In this document: piece after piece, positions 27,684 through 36,759 of the stretch
Layout: the number at the start of each line of letters is the position of its first letter
How positions within the stretch are numbered: position 1 is the stretch's first letter
Assembly: GCF_030758345.1 (NCBI RefSeq)
Contig: NZ_JAVAMO010000003.1
Coordinates: forward strand, 186,001-250,000
Origin: Ruegeria discodermiae
GTDB lineage: Bacteria > Pseudomonadota > Alphaproteobacteria > Rhodobacterales > Rhodobacteraceae
Reading direction: 5' to 3'
DNA length: 64,000 nt
Notes under the pieces: generated by a model
What the model was told of the DNA's origin: nothing
The model's input: only the letters and a program-made list of their open reading frames with translations
Database searches by the model: none
Made by a program: the position numbers and the translations under genes

Positions 27684-29197
27684 GCCAGCAGGCTCTCGCC
27701 GGTCATTTCCTCGGGCTTGGGCAGCCCCATCAGCGCCAGCAGGGTCGGCGCCAGATCGCTGAGCCGTCCGTCGCGCAGCCGCGCACCCTCGGGACCGCCG
27801 ATCAGAGCGACCGGGACCGGGTTCAGCGTATGGGCAGTATGTGGCCCGCCGGTAACCGGGTCGACCATCACTTCGCAATTGCCATGATCTGCGGTCAAGA
27901 TCATCGCGCCACCCGCCTTGTCCAGCGCCGCAACAACGCGCGTCAAACCCTGATCCACCGCCTCACAGGCCTTGATCGCGGCCTCCAGATCGCCGGTATG
28001 ACCAACCATGTCGGGGTTCGCGAAATTGGTGACGATCAGGTCATAGCCCGCCTCGATCGCCTCGACGAATTTGTCTGTAACCTCACCTGCCGACATTTCG
28101 GGTTGCAGGTCATAGGTGGCGACCTTGGGCGATTTCGGCATGAAGCGGTCCTCGCCAACCTCTGGCTCTTCTTTGCCGCCGTTGAGGAAGAAGGTCACAT
28201 GCGGATATTTCTCGGTCTCGGCCAGCCGGAACTGACGCAGGCCCTGCTTGGCAACCCAAGCGCCCAGCGTGTTGACGATCCGGGTCTTGGGATAGGCCGT
28301 GGTCAAATATTGGTTATGCCCATCGGAATATTCGACCATACCCAGCAACGCTGCGAGTTTCGGGCGTGGCCCGGTATCGAATTCAGCAAAACCCGGCTCG
28401 CCAATGGCCCGCAAAATCTCGCGGGCCCGATCAGCGCGGAAATTCAGGCAGAAAACCCCGTCCCCATCATTCACACCAGCATAATCGCCAATGACCGTGG
28501 GCAGGATGAACTCGTCGGTCTCGCCCGCGGCGTAGGCCTCGGCCACGGCGGCGTCTGCACTGGCGGCCTTGCGCCCCTCGCCCCGGATCATCGCGCCGTA
28601 GGCTTGGCTGACCCTTTCCCACCGGTTGTCGCGATCCATCGCATAATAACGCCCGCAGACGGTGGCGACCTGTGCGTTAACCGGCAGCTGCGCCAGCAAC
28701 TCCGCCACAAACCCGTCGGCAGATTTCGGGGGCACGTCGCGCCCGTCGGTGATGGCGTGCAGGGCGACGGGAACACCGGCATCGGTAATGGCTTTCACGG
28801 CGGCGAGGATATGGGTGATGTGCCCATGCACACCGCCATCAGACACCAACCCCATCAGATGGGCGGTGCCGCCAGAGGCCTTTGTCCTGGCGATGAAATC
28901 CTGCAGGGCGGCGTTGTCGAAAAACGACCCGTCCTCGATGGCCAGATCGATCTGGCCCAGATCCATGGCGACCACGCGGCCCGCACCGATATTGGTATGG
29001 CCAACCTCGGAATTGCCCATCTGCCCGCTCGGCAAGCCGACATCGGGACCATGCGTGATCAGCTGCGCCTGCGGGCCATGCGCCATGATCGCATCGAAAG
29101 TCGGGGTTTTGGCCAGATAAGGCGCGTTGGCGGTTGTGTCATCGGACAGACCCCAGCCATCTAGAATGCAAAGGACAACGGGCTTGGGCGCGGACAT
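27680..29197 (-). CDS. gpmI: 2,3-bisphosphoglycerate-independent phosphoglycerate mutase
   Basis: 505-residue di-manganese enzyme of the alkaline phosphatase superfamily that interconverts 3- and 2-phosphoglycerate in glycolysis and gluconeogenesis. LCILDGWGL carries the first metal Asp, MGNSEVGHTNIGAGR the phosphorylated Ser, ITDGRDVPP substrate contacts, and NPDMVGHTGD and TADHGNCE the later metal ligands. The ATG at 29197 (MSAPKPVVLC) was preferred to one 27 codons upstream. It heads the operon with envC and ctpA, a linkage common in Alphaproteobacteria. Confidence 0.96.
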   Translation of the reverse strand: MSAPKPVVLCILDGWGLSDDTTANAPYLAKTPTFDAIMAHGPQAQLITHGPDVGLPSGQMGNSEVGHTNIGAGRVVAMDLGQIDLAIEDGSFFDNAALQDFIARTKASGGTAHLMGLVSDGGVHGHITHILAAVKAITDAGVPVALHAITDGRDVPPKSADGFVAELLAQLPVNAQVATVCGRYYAMDRDNRWERVSQAYGAMIRGEGRKAASADAAVAEAYAAGETDEFILPTVIGDYAGVNDGDGVFCLNFRADRAREILRAIGEPGFAEFDTGPRPKLAALLGMVEYSDGHNQYLTTAYPKTRIVNTLGAWVAKQGLRQFRLAETEKYPHVTFFLNGGKEEPEVGEDRFMPKSPKVATYDLQPEMSAGEVTDKFVEAIEAGYDLIVTNFANPDMVGHTGDLEAAIKACEAVDQGLTRVVAALDKAGGAMILTADHGNCEVMVDPVTGGPHTAHTLNPVPVALIGGPEGARLRDGRLSDLAPTLLALMGLPKPEEMTGESLLA

Positions 29198-29302
29198 GAT
29201 CAGAAACTCCGGAAGCTGCTCTTGCTGCCTTCTATCCTCAGGCGTCCCCATGGTGAACCGCCTTTGTCGCGTCCGCACGCGTGAGGGTCAAATTAATTTG
29301 CC

Positions 29303-29713
29303 TTAATGCACCCCGACCTGCCGCGTTGCCGACAGCAGAGGCACACGCCGTGCCAGCGCGGAAGACAGGGTATCAGGCGAAAAATACCCCTCCAGCAGGC
29401 CCTTGCGTAGCAGGTCCGGGTTCTGGGTCAGAAACGCCTCTGCGCTGTCATAAGACGCCTGCGCCATCCGCTCTGCGATCAGGCTGAGAAATGCGAAGGT
29501 GACGGTTGCGTTGAACTTCTCGGGGACACCCGCCGCCGCCGTGAGCGCGCGCAAGCCTCCGGCATAGATCGCCATTGCCTCGAACACCTCATGGCGCGAC
29601 AGGATTTCATAGGCCACGCCCAAATGCGCGCGATGGGTGAAGCCCTCGGGCCCCAATGTACCGGCGGCTATTTCCTGCGCCATAACCGCATAATCGCATC
29701 GTTCCCGTGTCAT
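29303..29713 (-). CDS. Conserved hypothetical protein with FxHxxH motif
   Basis: 136 residues, no signal peptide. Near residues 25-30 it has F-T-H-R-A-H followed by a helix, and near the end YFSPDTLSSALARRVPLL. This pattern matches a widespread uncharacterised bacterial family (F-x-H-x-x-H, then a helical repeat, then a Y-S-P-E-x-L-x-S segment). The two His could bind a metal, but no function is known to me. Its ATG overlaps the stop of the upstream RHH-like gene by 4 nt, so the pair is coupled. Confidence 0.8.
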   Translation of the reverse strand: MTRERCDYAVMAQEIAAGTLGPEGFTHRAHLGVAYEILSRHEVFEAMAIYAGGLRALTAAAGVPEKFNATVTFAFLSLIAERMAQASYDSAEAFLTQNPDLLRKGLLEGYFSPDTLSSALARRVPLLSATRQVGVH

Positions 29714-29958
29714 GCCGGGTCCTCCATCAGGCGGTGGCTATCCTCGGCGGTCAAATCCAGATCATAGACCGACTTGAGCGCCGCGATCTTCAGCAGCGTT
29801 GCCTCCGAGAACGGCGCCTTGCCTTCAAAGGCGTGCAGCGCCATGCCCTCGATCAGTTCGGCCACCGACATATCGAGATATTCGGCCAGCCCCTTCATCG
29901 TCTTCAGCAGCCGCGTTTCAAGGCGCAGCCCGGTCTGCACCCGCGTGATGTTCTTCAT
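29710..29958 (-). CDS. Small ribbon-helix-helix-like protein
   Basis: 82 residues. The order beta-strand (VQTGLRLE, about 7-14), helix (TRLLKTMKGLAEYLDM) and helix (VAELIEGMALHAFEG) fits a ribbon-helix-helix DNA-binding fold, followed by an extra helical tail. A perfect 12-bp palindrome lies 27 bp upstream of its start, a plausible autoregulatory operator. Coupled by 4 nt to the FxHxxH gene downstream. The RHH reading is an inference from pattern; I recognise no named family. Confidence 0.72.
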   Translation of the reverse strand: MKNITRVQTGLRLETRLLKTMKGLAEYLDMSVAELIEGMALHAFEGKAPFSEATLLKIAALKSVYDLDLTAEDSHRLMEDPA

Positions 29959-29984
29959 GTTCGCTCCCTAGCATAAAGAATAAC

Positions 29985-29996
29985 CTTGGTACCAAG
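29985..29996. promoter_or_regulatory. Candidate operator palindrome upstream of the RHH-like gene
   Basis: Perfect 12-bp palindrome CTTGGTACCAAG in the gap between the RHH-like gene and DUF1203, 27 bp from the RHH-like start codon, where a promoter should be. RHH repressors commonly bind short palindromes in their own promoters. Confidence 0.4.
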
Positions 29997-30086
29997 ATAG
30001 CAAGTTGACCGCAACCTCCATTACGCAAGAAACGGATCGCCCCGACCCGCGCGGATCAGCCAGACTGCCGGAAAAAGGAGACCCCC

Positions 30087-30557
30087 ATGCCCAGAATAAC
30101 CGCCCTGCCCACCGATCAGGTCCGCGCCTATCAGTCAGGCGCGCCTGATGCCTATGGCAACGCGCCCGAGCGCGCCGTCTCAACCGGGCCGGGTCATCCC
30201 TGCCGTCACTGCCTGCGCAACATTCCTGAAGGCGCAGAGATGCTGATTCTGGCGCATATGCCATTTACCGAGCTGCAACCCTATGCCGAGACCGGTCCGA
30301 TCTATCTTTGTGCCGCACCATGCGACAGGCACAAGGATACCGGCGCTCTGCCCGAGATACTAACCTCATCGCCCGATTACCTGATCAAGGGTTATGGAAC
30401 GGATGACCGGATCGTCTATGGCACCGGAACCATCGCCCCGACCGATACCCTTCTGCAGGCTGCCAGCGACATCTTTGCAAAGCCGGAGGTCACCTATATC
30501 CACATCCGCTCGTCTCGCAACAATTGCTACCAGGCGCGACTGGATCGCGATGCGTGA
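30087..30557 (+). CDS. DUF1203 domain-containing protein
   Basis: 156 residues. The segment CRHCLRNIPEGAEMLILAHMPF with two Cys, then YAETGPIYLC, CDRH and a C-terminal YIHIRSSRNNCYQARL are the DUF1203 hallmarks. The function is unknown; the Cys and His residues suggest metal binding. The strong AAAGGAG ribosome site fixes the ATG. Divergent from the RHH-like gene and convergent with the ABC ATPase gene 6 bp away. Confidence 0.92.
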   Translation: MPRITALPTDQVRAYQSGAPDAYGNAPERAVSTGPGHPCRHCLRNIPEGAEMLILAHMPFTELQPYAETGPIYLCAAPCDRHKDTGALPEILTSSPDYLIKGYGTDDRIVYGTGTIAPTDTLLQAASDIFAKPEVTYIHIRSSRNNCYQARLDRDA

Positions 30558-30563
30558 AACAGG

Positions 30564-31493
30564 TCAGCGGGTGGCGGTCAGGGACAGGAAGACATCCTCA
30601 AGATCGGCTTCCTCGGTCTTGACGTCGCGGATCGTGATCCCGGCATCACGAACGGCGGCCAGAACCTGCTCGGCGCTGGTGCGACGGCTGAAATAGCTCA
30701 GCACCAATGCGCCATCTTCGCGCTTATGCGCCTCGATCCCATCCGCCTGCGGCATGTCGGAAACCGGCCCGTCCGGCACGATCACCATCGAACGCGCATC
30801 AAGGCGGCCCAGCAGGTTGGCGGTACTGTCACGCGCCGCCAGCTCACCATGGTTGATGATGGCGATCTCGTCGCACATCGCTTCGGCCTCTTCCAGGTAA
30901 TGCGTCGTCAGGATGATGGTCATGCCCTGCTGGTTCAGCCTGCGCACATTGGCCCAGAGCATCTGCCGCAGCTCGATATCGACGCCCGCTGTCGGTTCAT
31001 CCAGCACCAGCACATGCGGGTGATGCACCAGCGCCTTGCCCAGCAGCAGCCGCCGCCGCATCCCGCCCGACAGCGTCCGGGCATAAGCCTCGGCCTTGTC
31101 GCTCAGGCCGACCAGCTCAAGGATCTCGTCACTGCGCCGCTGCGATCTGGGCACACCGTAGAGCCCCGCCTGCACCTCAAGCGCACCGCGCGGGGTGAAG
31201 AACGGGTCCAGGTTCAGCTCCTGCGGCATCACCCCGATCGAGGCGCGCGACTGGCGCGGATTGGCGTCCTGATCGAAGCCCCAGATCGTGACCTTACCTG
31301 ATGTCTTCAGAACCAGCCCGGCCAGGATGTTGATCAGGGTCGATTTTCCCGCCCCGTTCGGGCCCAACAGGCCAAAGACCGACCCGCGCGGCACCTGCAG
31401 GTCGATGCCGTTCAGGGCCCGCTTGTCGCCCATGCCCCCGCTGCCTGCATAGGTCTTGACCAGTCCTTCGATCCGTATGGCGTCCTGCGTCAT
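30564..31493 (-). CDS. ABC transporter ATP-binding protein (YadG/CcmA type)
   Basis: 309 residues. Walker A GPNGAGKSTL at about 43-52, signature LSGGMRRRLLLGKAL at about 142-156, Walker B VLVLDEPTAGVD and the H-loop LTTHYLEE. A C-terminal extension of about 80 residues matches the DrrA/YadG group that pairs with ABC-2 permeases for export. No permease gene lies next to it, so its membrane partner is elsewhere or absent. Monocistronic by position. Confidence 0.9.
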   Translation of the reverse strand: MTQDAIRIEGLVKTYAGSGGMGDKRALNGIDLQVPRGSVFGLLGPNGAGKSTLINILAGLVLKTSGKVTIWGFDQDANPRQSRASIGVMPQELNLDPFFTPRGALEVQAGLYGVPRSQRRSDEILELVGLSDKAEAYARTLSGGMRRRLLLGKALVHHPHVLVLDEPTAGVDIELRQMLWANVRRLNQQGMTIILTTHYLEEAEAMCDEIAIINHGELAARDSTANLLGRLDARSMVIVPDGPVSDMPQADGIEAHKREDGALVLSYFSRRTSAEQVLAAVRDAGITIRDVKTEEADLEDVFLSLTATR

Positions 31494-31582
31494 CTGCCGG
31501 TCTTGCCCCTTGCTGGCTCATCGCTCATAAAAGCACCTAATCCAAGCCCGCGGGGCCGACAACACCAGAAGGACTGCCAGCG

Positions 31583-31762
31583 ATGACAATAGACGCGCCG
31601 GAAACCAGAATCGTCGAGACCAGCCGCGTCGCCTGCGATGGCGGCGAAGGTGCGCTCGGCCATCCCCGCGTCTGGCTGCAAATCCCCGAAGACATCGGCT
31701 GGGTCGAATGCCCCTATTGCGATTGCCGATACATCCTGAAGGGCCGCGCCCCACAAGGCTGA
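31583..31762 (+). CDS. Zinc-finger domain-containing protein (zf-CHCC)
   Basis: 59 residues, an uninterrupted ATG-to-TGA frame. Zinc ligands C-x8-H and C-x2-C are visible: Cys in RVACDGGEG, His in LGHPRVWL and the pair in [10 protein letters not shown]. This is the zf-CHCC family, related to the mitochondrial complex I subunit NDUFS6. Such proteins are thought to help complex I assembly. Located 20 bp before the YrbL-like gene on the same strand, away from any complex I gene in this window. Confidence 0.9.
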   Translation: MTIDAPETRIVETSRVACDGGEGALGHPRVWLQIPEDIGWVECPYCDCRYILKGRAPQG

Positions 31763-31781
31763 CCAAGTTGACGGAGGCCGG

Positions 31782-32447
31782 ATGCTCTTTGCCGCCAAGC
31801 TCTTCCATCTGTCGGACAAGGAACCGGTAGCCAGCGGCGGTCATCGCAAGGTCTATGCCTGCCCGGGCGAGCCGGACCTGCTGATCAAGATCAAACCGAT
31901 CAAAGAGCATTACGCCAACCACACCTGGGCAAAGCGGCTGGCATGGAAGATGTTTCCCGATGCCGTCCACCGCAACACGCTGAAAGAGATCGAGTGCGAG
32001 TTGAAAACCGCACTGAAAATCGGGCCGGAGATCGCCCATACCCCGCTGGCGCGCGCGCTCGGGGTGGTGCAGACCGATCTGGGGCCGGGCTCGGTCTTTG
32101 AACGCATTACCAGCAACACCGGAGAGCTTGCGACCCACCTGTCCTCGATTTGTCGCGATGGGCAATTGAGCGACGAGATGCTGCAGGACCTCAACACGAT
32201 GGTGGGCAGGCTCTTCCAGCTTCAGGTCGTTGCAAGGGACATTCACGAGGCGAATATCGTCTATGGCCACAGAGGTGAGGTCAGAGGGTTCTTTCTCATC
32301 GACGGCTATGGTGAGCGCAACATGGTCCCCCTGCGCAGCATGAGCCGACGTCTGAACGACCGCTCCCTGAACAAACAGATGCGCAACATCGCAACCCGCA
32401 CCGGGCTGATCTGGGACAAGGCCGCCCGCGCTTTTTTAATGCCATGA
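31782..32447 (+). CDS. YrbL family protein
   Basis: 221 residues with the protein-kinase-like pattern of the YrbL (PhoP-regulated) family: GGHRKVYACPGEPDLLIKIK near the N-terminus, VFERITSNTG at about 105, the DIHEANIVYG loop at about 152 that resembles a kinase catalytic loop, and a C-terminal basic segment. Homologues are of unknown activity; PhoP control in E. coli does not transfer automatically. Overlaps the next gene by ATGA. Confidence 0.85.
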   Translation: MLFAAKLFHLSDKEPVASGGHRKVYACPGEPDLLIKIKPIKEHYANHTWAKRLAWKMFPDAVHRNTLKEIECELKTALKIGPEIAHTPLARALGVVQTDLGPGSVFERITSNTGELATHLSSICRDGQLSDEMLQDLNTMVGRLFQLQVVARDIHEANIVYGHRGEVRGFFLIDGYGERNMVPLRSMSRRLNDRSLNKQMRNIATRTGLIWDKAARAFLMP

Positions 32448-33139
32448 TCCACAAGACCCGCCGCAGGTGGTGGCCCGGGCTGGCGCTCGCCTTTAGCGTT
32501 CCGCTGGGCCTCTATCTGATCGGCGCACTGATCGGGGCGATTGTTCCCTTCGGAGCCTCTGGCGCGGCCCCCGATGGGCAGGATCGCGAGATTGGTTTGC
32601 TCTCCGGCCCCATCCACTACGATCTTCTGCTGCCGCTCGACACAGAGACTCGCGCGCATTTTGGCTTCGCCGCTGCGGCGGGCCTGCCCATCGACCACCC
32701 CGAGGCGCGCTGGCTGGTGATCGGCTGGGGCGCGCGGGAGTTCTACACGACAACCGGCGACTACACCGATGTCACCCCGGGCGCAGTTCTGAAGGGCCTG
32801 TTCGGGGACCGAGCAGTGATGCGGCTGGATCTGGCAGGGCCATTGCCCGCTGATCTGGATATGCAGCGCCTCACCCTGAGCAACGCGCAATTCGACCTGC
32901 TTATTACGGCCATTTCCGAGAGCTTCGCGCGCGATGATGCGGGAAACCCGGTCTGGCTGGCTGGCAAAGGCCTGTCCCGTAGCGATGTTTTCTTTGCCGC
33001 ACGCGGTCGCTTCAACCTCTTCAACACCTGCAATGTGTGGGTTGGCGACATGCTGCGCGTCGCTGGTCTCGATTTCGGCATCTGGACCCCTCTGCCCGTC
33101 TCGGTCCGACTCTCGCATAGGCTTCATATCGCTCCTTAG
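32444..33139 (+). CDS. TIGR02117/DUF2459 family membrane-anchored protein
   Basis: 231 residues with an N-terminal membrane segment (about 12-38). Family features: HYDLLLPL at about 58, VIGWGAREFY at about 90, LSNAQFDLLITAI and the Cys-containing NLFNTCNVWVGDMLR near residue 200. The conserved Cys suggests an enzyme of the envelope, but no activity is known to me. Coupled to the YrbL-like gene (4-nt overlap). Confidence 0.88.
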   Translation: MIHKTRRRWWPGLALAFSVPLGLYLIGALIGAIVPFGASGAAPDGQDREIGLLSGPIHYDLLLPLDTETRAHFGFAAAAGLPIDHPEARWLVIGWGAREFYTTTGDYTDVTPGAVLKGLFGDRAVMRLDLAGPLPADLDMQRLTLSNAQFDLLITAISESFARDDAGNPVWLAGKGLSRSDVFFAARGRFNLFNTCNVWVGDMLRVAGLDFGIWTPLPVSVRLSHRLHIAP

Positions 33140-33251
33140 CGCAGTCCTGCCTCGGATAAGAGGTGGCCCCGGGCCTAAGCCGCCAAAAGGCATCTGGCAG
33201 GTTTGCCGCGTCCGTGTCAAAACAAGGCATCGCGCGAAGCAAGAGGGTCCT

Positions 33252-36050
33252 ATGTCGCAGAGTTTCGGAAAAGGCTGCCATCTCCACCTGATCGACGGCT
33301 CTGCCTTCATCTTTCGTGCCTATCACGCATTGCCGCCCCTGACGCGGAAGTCGGACGGATTGCCGATCGGTGCGGTCTCGGGCTTTTGCAACATGCTGCA
33401 GAAATATGTCGAGGGGAACACCGGACCGGATGCGCCCACCCATGTTGCGGTGATCTTTGACAAGGGATCGCACACGTTCCGCAACGACCTCTATGATCTC
33501 TACAAGGCCAATCGCGAGGCGATGCCCGAGGACCTGCGCCCGCAGATGCCGCTGACCCGCGAAGCCACCCGCGCCTTCAACATCGCCTGCAAGGAAATCG
33601 AAGGCTATGAGGCCGACGACATCATCGCCACGCTTGCGGTTCAGGCGCGCGAGGCAGGCGGACAGGTGACCATCGTGAGTTCCGATAAGGACCTAATGCA
33701 GCTGGTCGGCGACGGCGTGGAAATGTTTGACGCCATGAAAAACCGCCGGATCGACCGCGATGGCGTGTTCGAGAAATTCGGCGTCGGTCCTGAACGGGTG
33801 GTCGATGTGCAGGCGCTCGCCGGTGACAGCGTCGACAACGTGCCGGGCGCGCCGGGGATCGGCGTGAAGACCGCCGCGCTTCTGATCAACGAATATGGCG
33901 ATCTGGAAACGCTGCTGGACCGCGCCGAAGAGATCAAGCAGCCCAAACGCCGCCAGACCCTGATCGAAAAACGCGACCAGATCGAGCTGTCGAAAAAACT
34001 GGTGCAGCTGGACGAGGCCACGCCGCTGGATTTCACCCTCGATGATCTTGAGGTCAAGGACCCCGAGCCCGAGGCGCTGATGGCGTTTCTGGCCGAGATG
34101 GAGTTCCGCACCCTCACCAAGCGCATCGCCGATCAACTCGGTGTCGAGGCACCAACCATCAAGGACGCGCCCGCCAAGCCCGAGGCCGAACCGCAGGAAG
34201 ACATCGCTTTTGATGCCTCCAATTACGAATGCGTTCGCGACGCGGCTGCCTTGCAGCCCTGGCTCGACCAGATCCGGGAACGCGGCTGGGTTGCGGTGGA
34301 TACCGAAACCACCGGGCTGAATGAAATGATCGCCGGTCTGGTGGGCATCTCGATCTGTGTGGAGCCGGGCAAGGCCTGTTACATCCCGCTGACCCACCGC
34401 GCGAGCGCCACGGATGACCTGTTCGGATCGGACGATCTGGCCGAAGGGCAGATGCCGCTGGACGACGCACTGGCGCTGCTGAAGCCGGTGTTTGAGGACC
34501 CGTCCATCCTCAAGATCGGGCAGAACATGAAATATGACGCCAAAATCTTTGCCCGCTATGGCGTCACCGTGGCTCCGATCGATGACACGATGCTGATGTC
34601 TTACGCGATGCATGGCGGCGAGCACGGGCATGGCATGGATACGCTCAGCGAGCGCTATCTCGACCATACCCCGATCCCCATCAAACCATTGCTGGGCTCG
34701 GGCAAATCGGCGATCACCTTCGACAAGGTGCCGATCGACGACGCCACCGCCTACGCCGCCGAGGATGCGGACATCACCCTGCGCCTCTGGCAGCATTTCA
34801 AGCCGCAATTGCACCAAGCACAGGTGACAACCGTCTACGAAACGCTTGAACGCCCGCTGGTGCCGGTGCTGACCGAGATGGAGATGCACGGGATCAAGGT
34901 CGACCGCGAGACGCTCAGCCGCATGTCCAACGCCTTTGCCCAGAAGATGGCGGGGCTTGAGGCGGAGATCCACGAATTGGCGGGCGAGACCTTCAATGTC
35001 GGCTCACCGGCGCAACTGGGCGAGATCCTGTTCGACAAGATGTCGCTGCCCGGTGGCAAGCGCGGCAAGACCGGGAAGTATTCGACCGGCGCCGATATCC
35101 TCGAAGATCTGGCCACCGAACATGAGCTGCCGCGCCGGGTGCTAGACTGGCGGCAGTTAAGCAAGCTGAAATCGACCTATACCGACGCGCTGCAGACCCA
35201 CATCAACCCCAATACGGGCCGGGTGCACACCTCCTATTCGATCACCGGGGCGAACACGGGCCGCCTGGCCTCGACCGATCCGAACCTGCAAAACATCCCC
35301 GTGCGCACCGAAGAAGGCCGCCGCATCCGCGAGGCGTTTGTGGCCGAGCCGGGCAACGTGTTGCTGTCGCTCGACTATTCCCAGATCGAGCTGCGCATCC
35401 TCGCTCATATCGCCGGGATCGACGCGCTGAAACAGGCTTTCGCCGACGGGCTGGACATTCACGCCATGACCGCGTCCGAGATGTTTGACGTGCCGCTGGA
35501 GGAGATGACGCCCGATATCCGGCGACAGGCCAAGGCGATCAATTTCGGCGTGATCTACGGCATTTCCGGCTTTGGTCTGGCCCGCAACCTGCGCATTCCG
35601 CGTTCCGAGGCGCAGGGCTTCATCGACCGCTATTTCGAGCGGTTCCCGGGCATCCGCACCTATATGGATGACACCGTCGCCTTCGCCAAGGAACACGGCT
35701 ATGTGCAGACGCTCTTTGGCCGCAAGATCCACACCACCGAGATCAATGCCAAGGGTCCGCATGCGGGCTTTGCCAAACGCGCCGCCATCAACGCCCCGAT
35801 CCAGGGCACGGCCGCCGATGTGATCCGCCGCGCGATGGTGCGGATGCCCGCAGCCATCGCCGACCTGCCTGCCAGGATGCTGCTGCAGGTGCATGACGAA
35901 TTGCTGTTTGAAGTGTCCGAAGACGCAGTGGAGGCAACCATCGAAGCGGCCCGCGACGTGATGGAGGGCGCATCCGACCCGGCCGTGAAACTGGACGTGC
36001 GGCTGGTGGTAGACGCGGGGCAAGGGGCGAACTGGGCGGAGGCGCACTGA
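33252..36050 (+). CDS. polA: DNA polymerase I
   Basis: 932 residues with all three domains. The 5'-3' exonuclease is about 1-290 (IDGSAFIFRAYH, then GYEADDIIATLA). The 3'-5' proofreading domain is about 335-530, with an intact DTETTGL near 349, so proofreading is probably active. The polymerase domain follows: motif A LSLDYSQIELR near 705, motif B RRQAKAINFGVIYG near 757, motif C LLQVHDELLFE near 877. It fills gaps in repair and removes Okazaki primers. The ATG at 33252 has an AGAGGG site; the long upstream in-frame extension reads through noncoding sequence. Monocistronic. Confidence 0.97.
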   Translation: MSQSFGKGCHLHLIDGSAFIFRAYHALPPLTRKSDGLPIGAVSGFCNMLQKYVEGNTGPDAPTHVAVIFDKGSHTFRNDLYDLYKANREAMPEDLRPQMPLTREATRAFNIACKEIEGYEADDIIATLAVQAREAGGQVTIVSSDKDLMQLVGDGVEMFDAMKNRRIDRDGVFEKFGVGPERVVDVQALAGDSVDNVPGAPGIGVKTAALLINEYGDLETLLDRAEEIKQPKRRQTLIEKRDQIELSKKLVQLDEATPLDFTLDDLEVKDPEPEALMAFLAEMEFRTLTKRIADQLGVEAPTIKDAPAKPEAEPQEDIAFDASNYECVRDAAALQPWLDQIRERGWVAVDTETTGLNEMIAGLVGISICVEPGKACYIPLTHRASATDDLFGSDDLAEGQMPLDDALALLKPVFEDPSILKIGQNMKYDAKIFARYGVTVAPIDDTMLMSYAMHGGEHGHGMDTLSERYLDHTPIPIKPLLGSGKSAITFDKVPIDDATAYAAEDADITLRLWQHFKPQLHQAQVTTVYETLERPLVPVLTEMEMHGIKVDRETLSRMSNAFAQKMAGLEAEIHELAGETFNVGSPAQLGEILFDKMSLPGGKRGKTGKYSTGADILEDLATEHELPRRVLDWRQLSKLKSTYTDALQTHINPNTGRVHTSYSITGANTGRLASTDPNLQNIPVRTEEGRRIREAFVAEPGNVLLSLDYSQIELRILAHIAGIDALKQAFADGLDIHAMTASEMFDVPLEEMTPDIRRQAKAINFGVIYGISGFGLARNLRIPRSEAQGFIDRYFERFPGIRTYMDDTVAFAKEHGYVQTLFGRKIHTTEINAKGPHAGFAKRAAINAPIQGTAADVIRRAMVRMPAAIADLPARMLLQVHDELLFEVSEDAVEATIEAARDVMEGASDPAVKLDVRLVVDAGQGANWAEAH

Positions 36051-36303
36051 CCCTTGGGGGCGAGGGTTAGATGGCCAAATCCAATGTCGGCTTCGAGCCC
36101 AAAGTTGCCGATGCTGCGCGTCGAAAGAATGTCTGCAATAGTGATGGGATCATCTGATCCGATAATTCCGGTAGGAAACGCCATGAATTTTGTGAAACCG
36201 CTTACTCTTGTGAAAGACATAGAGAAGTCCAAGTGCTTCCAGCCTGCCTTAGTCGTATCTGCCAGCTTCTCGATGTCTCATGTCCCGGGATAAGTTTGCC
36301 GCG

Positions 36304-36759
36304 ATGAAGTCGCTCAAAATCCGACAGGCAACAGTTGCCGATGTAATTCCGCTCAGTGGGTTGATCCGACGCACAATTCGCGTTTCGAATTCCAAGGAAT
36401 ATGATCAAAAGTCAATCGACAGGCTGTGCACGATTTTTGAACCGGAGCCGGTCACCAAAAGAATTGAAAACGAGTTAATTCTTCTTTGCTTCATGGGCAC
36501 CGAACTTGTTGGAACGGTGGGGCTGAGAGATGACTATCTGCGATCAATGTTCGTGGACCCTGGGTTTCAGGGGCGAGGGTTGGGCAAAATGCTAGTTGCA
36601 AGAATTGAAGACGAAGCGCGACAAAAGGCAATCCCAGAAATGATGCTTCATTCCTCACTGACCGCGCGAGAATTCTATTTGGCCCTCGGCTATGAATTTG
36701 TGGAATTCCAAGCGTACCCAGAAGGACCATTCGTTTTGATGAGAAAGCCGCTCTTATAG
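36304..36759 (+). CDS. GNAT family N-acetyltransferase
   Basis: 151 residues. The acetyl-CoA loop is in MFVDPGFQGRGLGKMLVARIE (Q/R-x-x-G-x-G/A), with a C-terminal YLALGYEFVE typical of the fold. It may acetylate a small molecule or a protein N-terminus; the substrate is unknown. Codon usage and base composition are clearly more AT-rich than neighbours, and flanking intergenic DNA is AT-rich too, which suggests recent transfer. ATG at 36280 is an alternative; neither start has a strong ribosome site. Confidence 0.83.
   Translation: MKSLKIRQATVADVIPLSGLIRRTIRVSNSKEYDQKSIDRLCTIFEPEPVTKRIENELILLCFMGTELVGTVGLRDDYLRSMFVDPGFQGRGLGKMLVARIEDEARQKAIPEMMLHSSLTAREFYLALGYEFVEFQAYPEGPFVLMRKPLL

Noticed and set aside
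29303-29958. Toxin-antitoxin system
   Set aside because: The second gene belongs to a broad family without known toxicity; kept only as a regulated pair.
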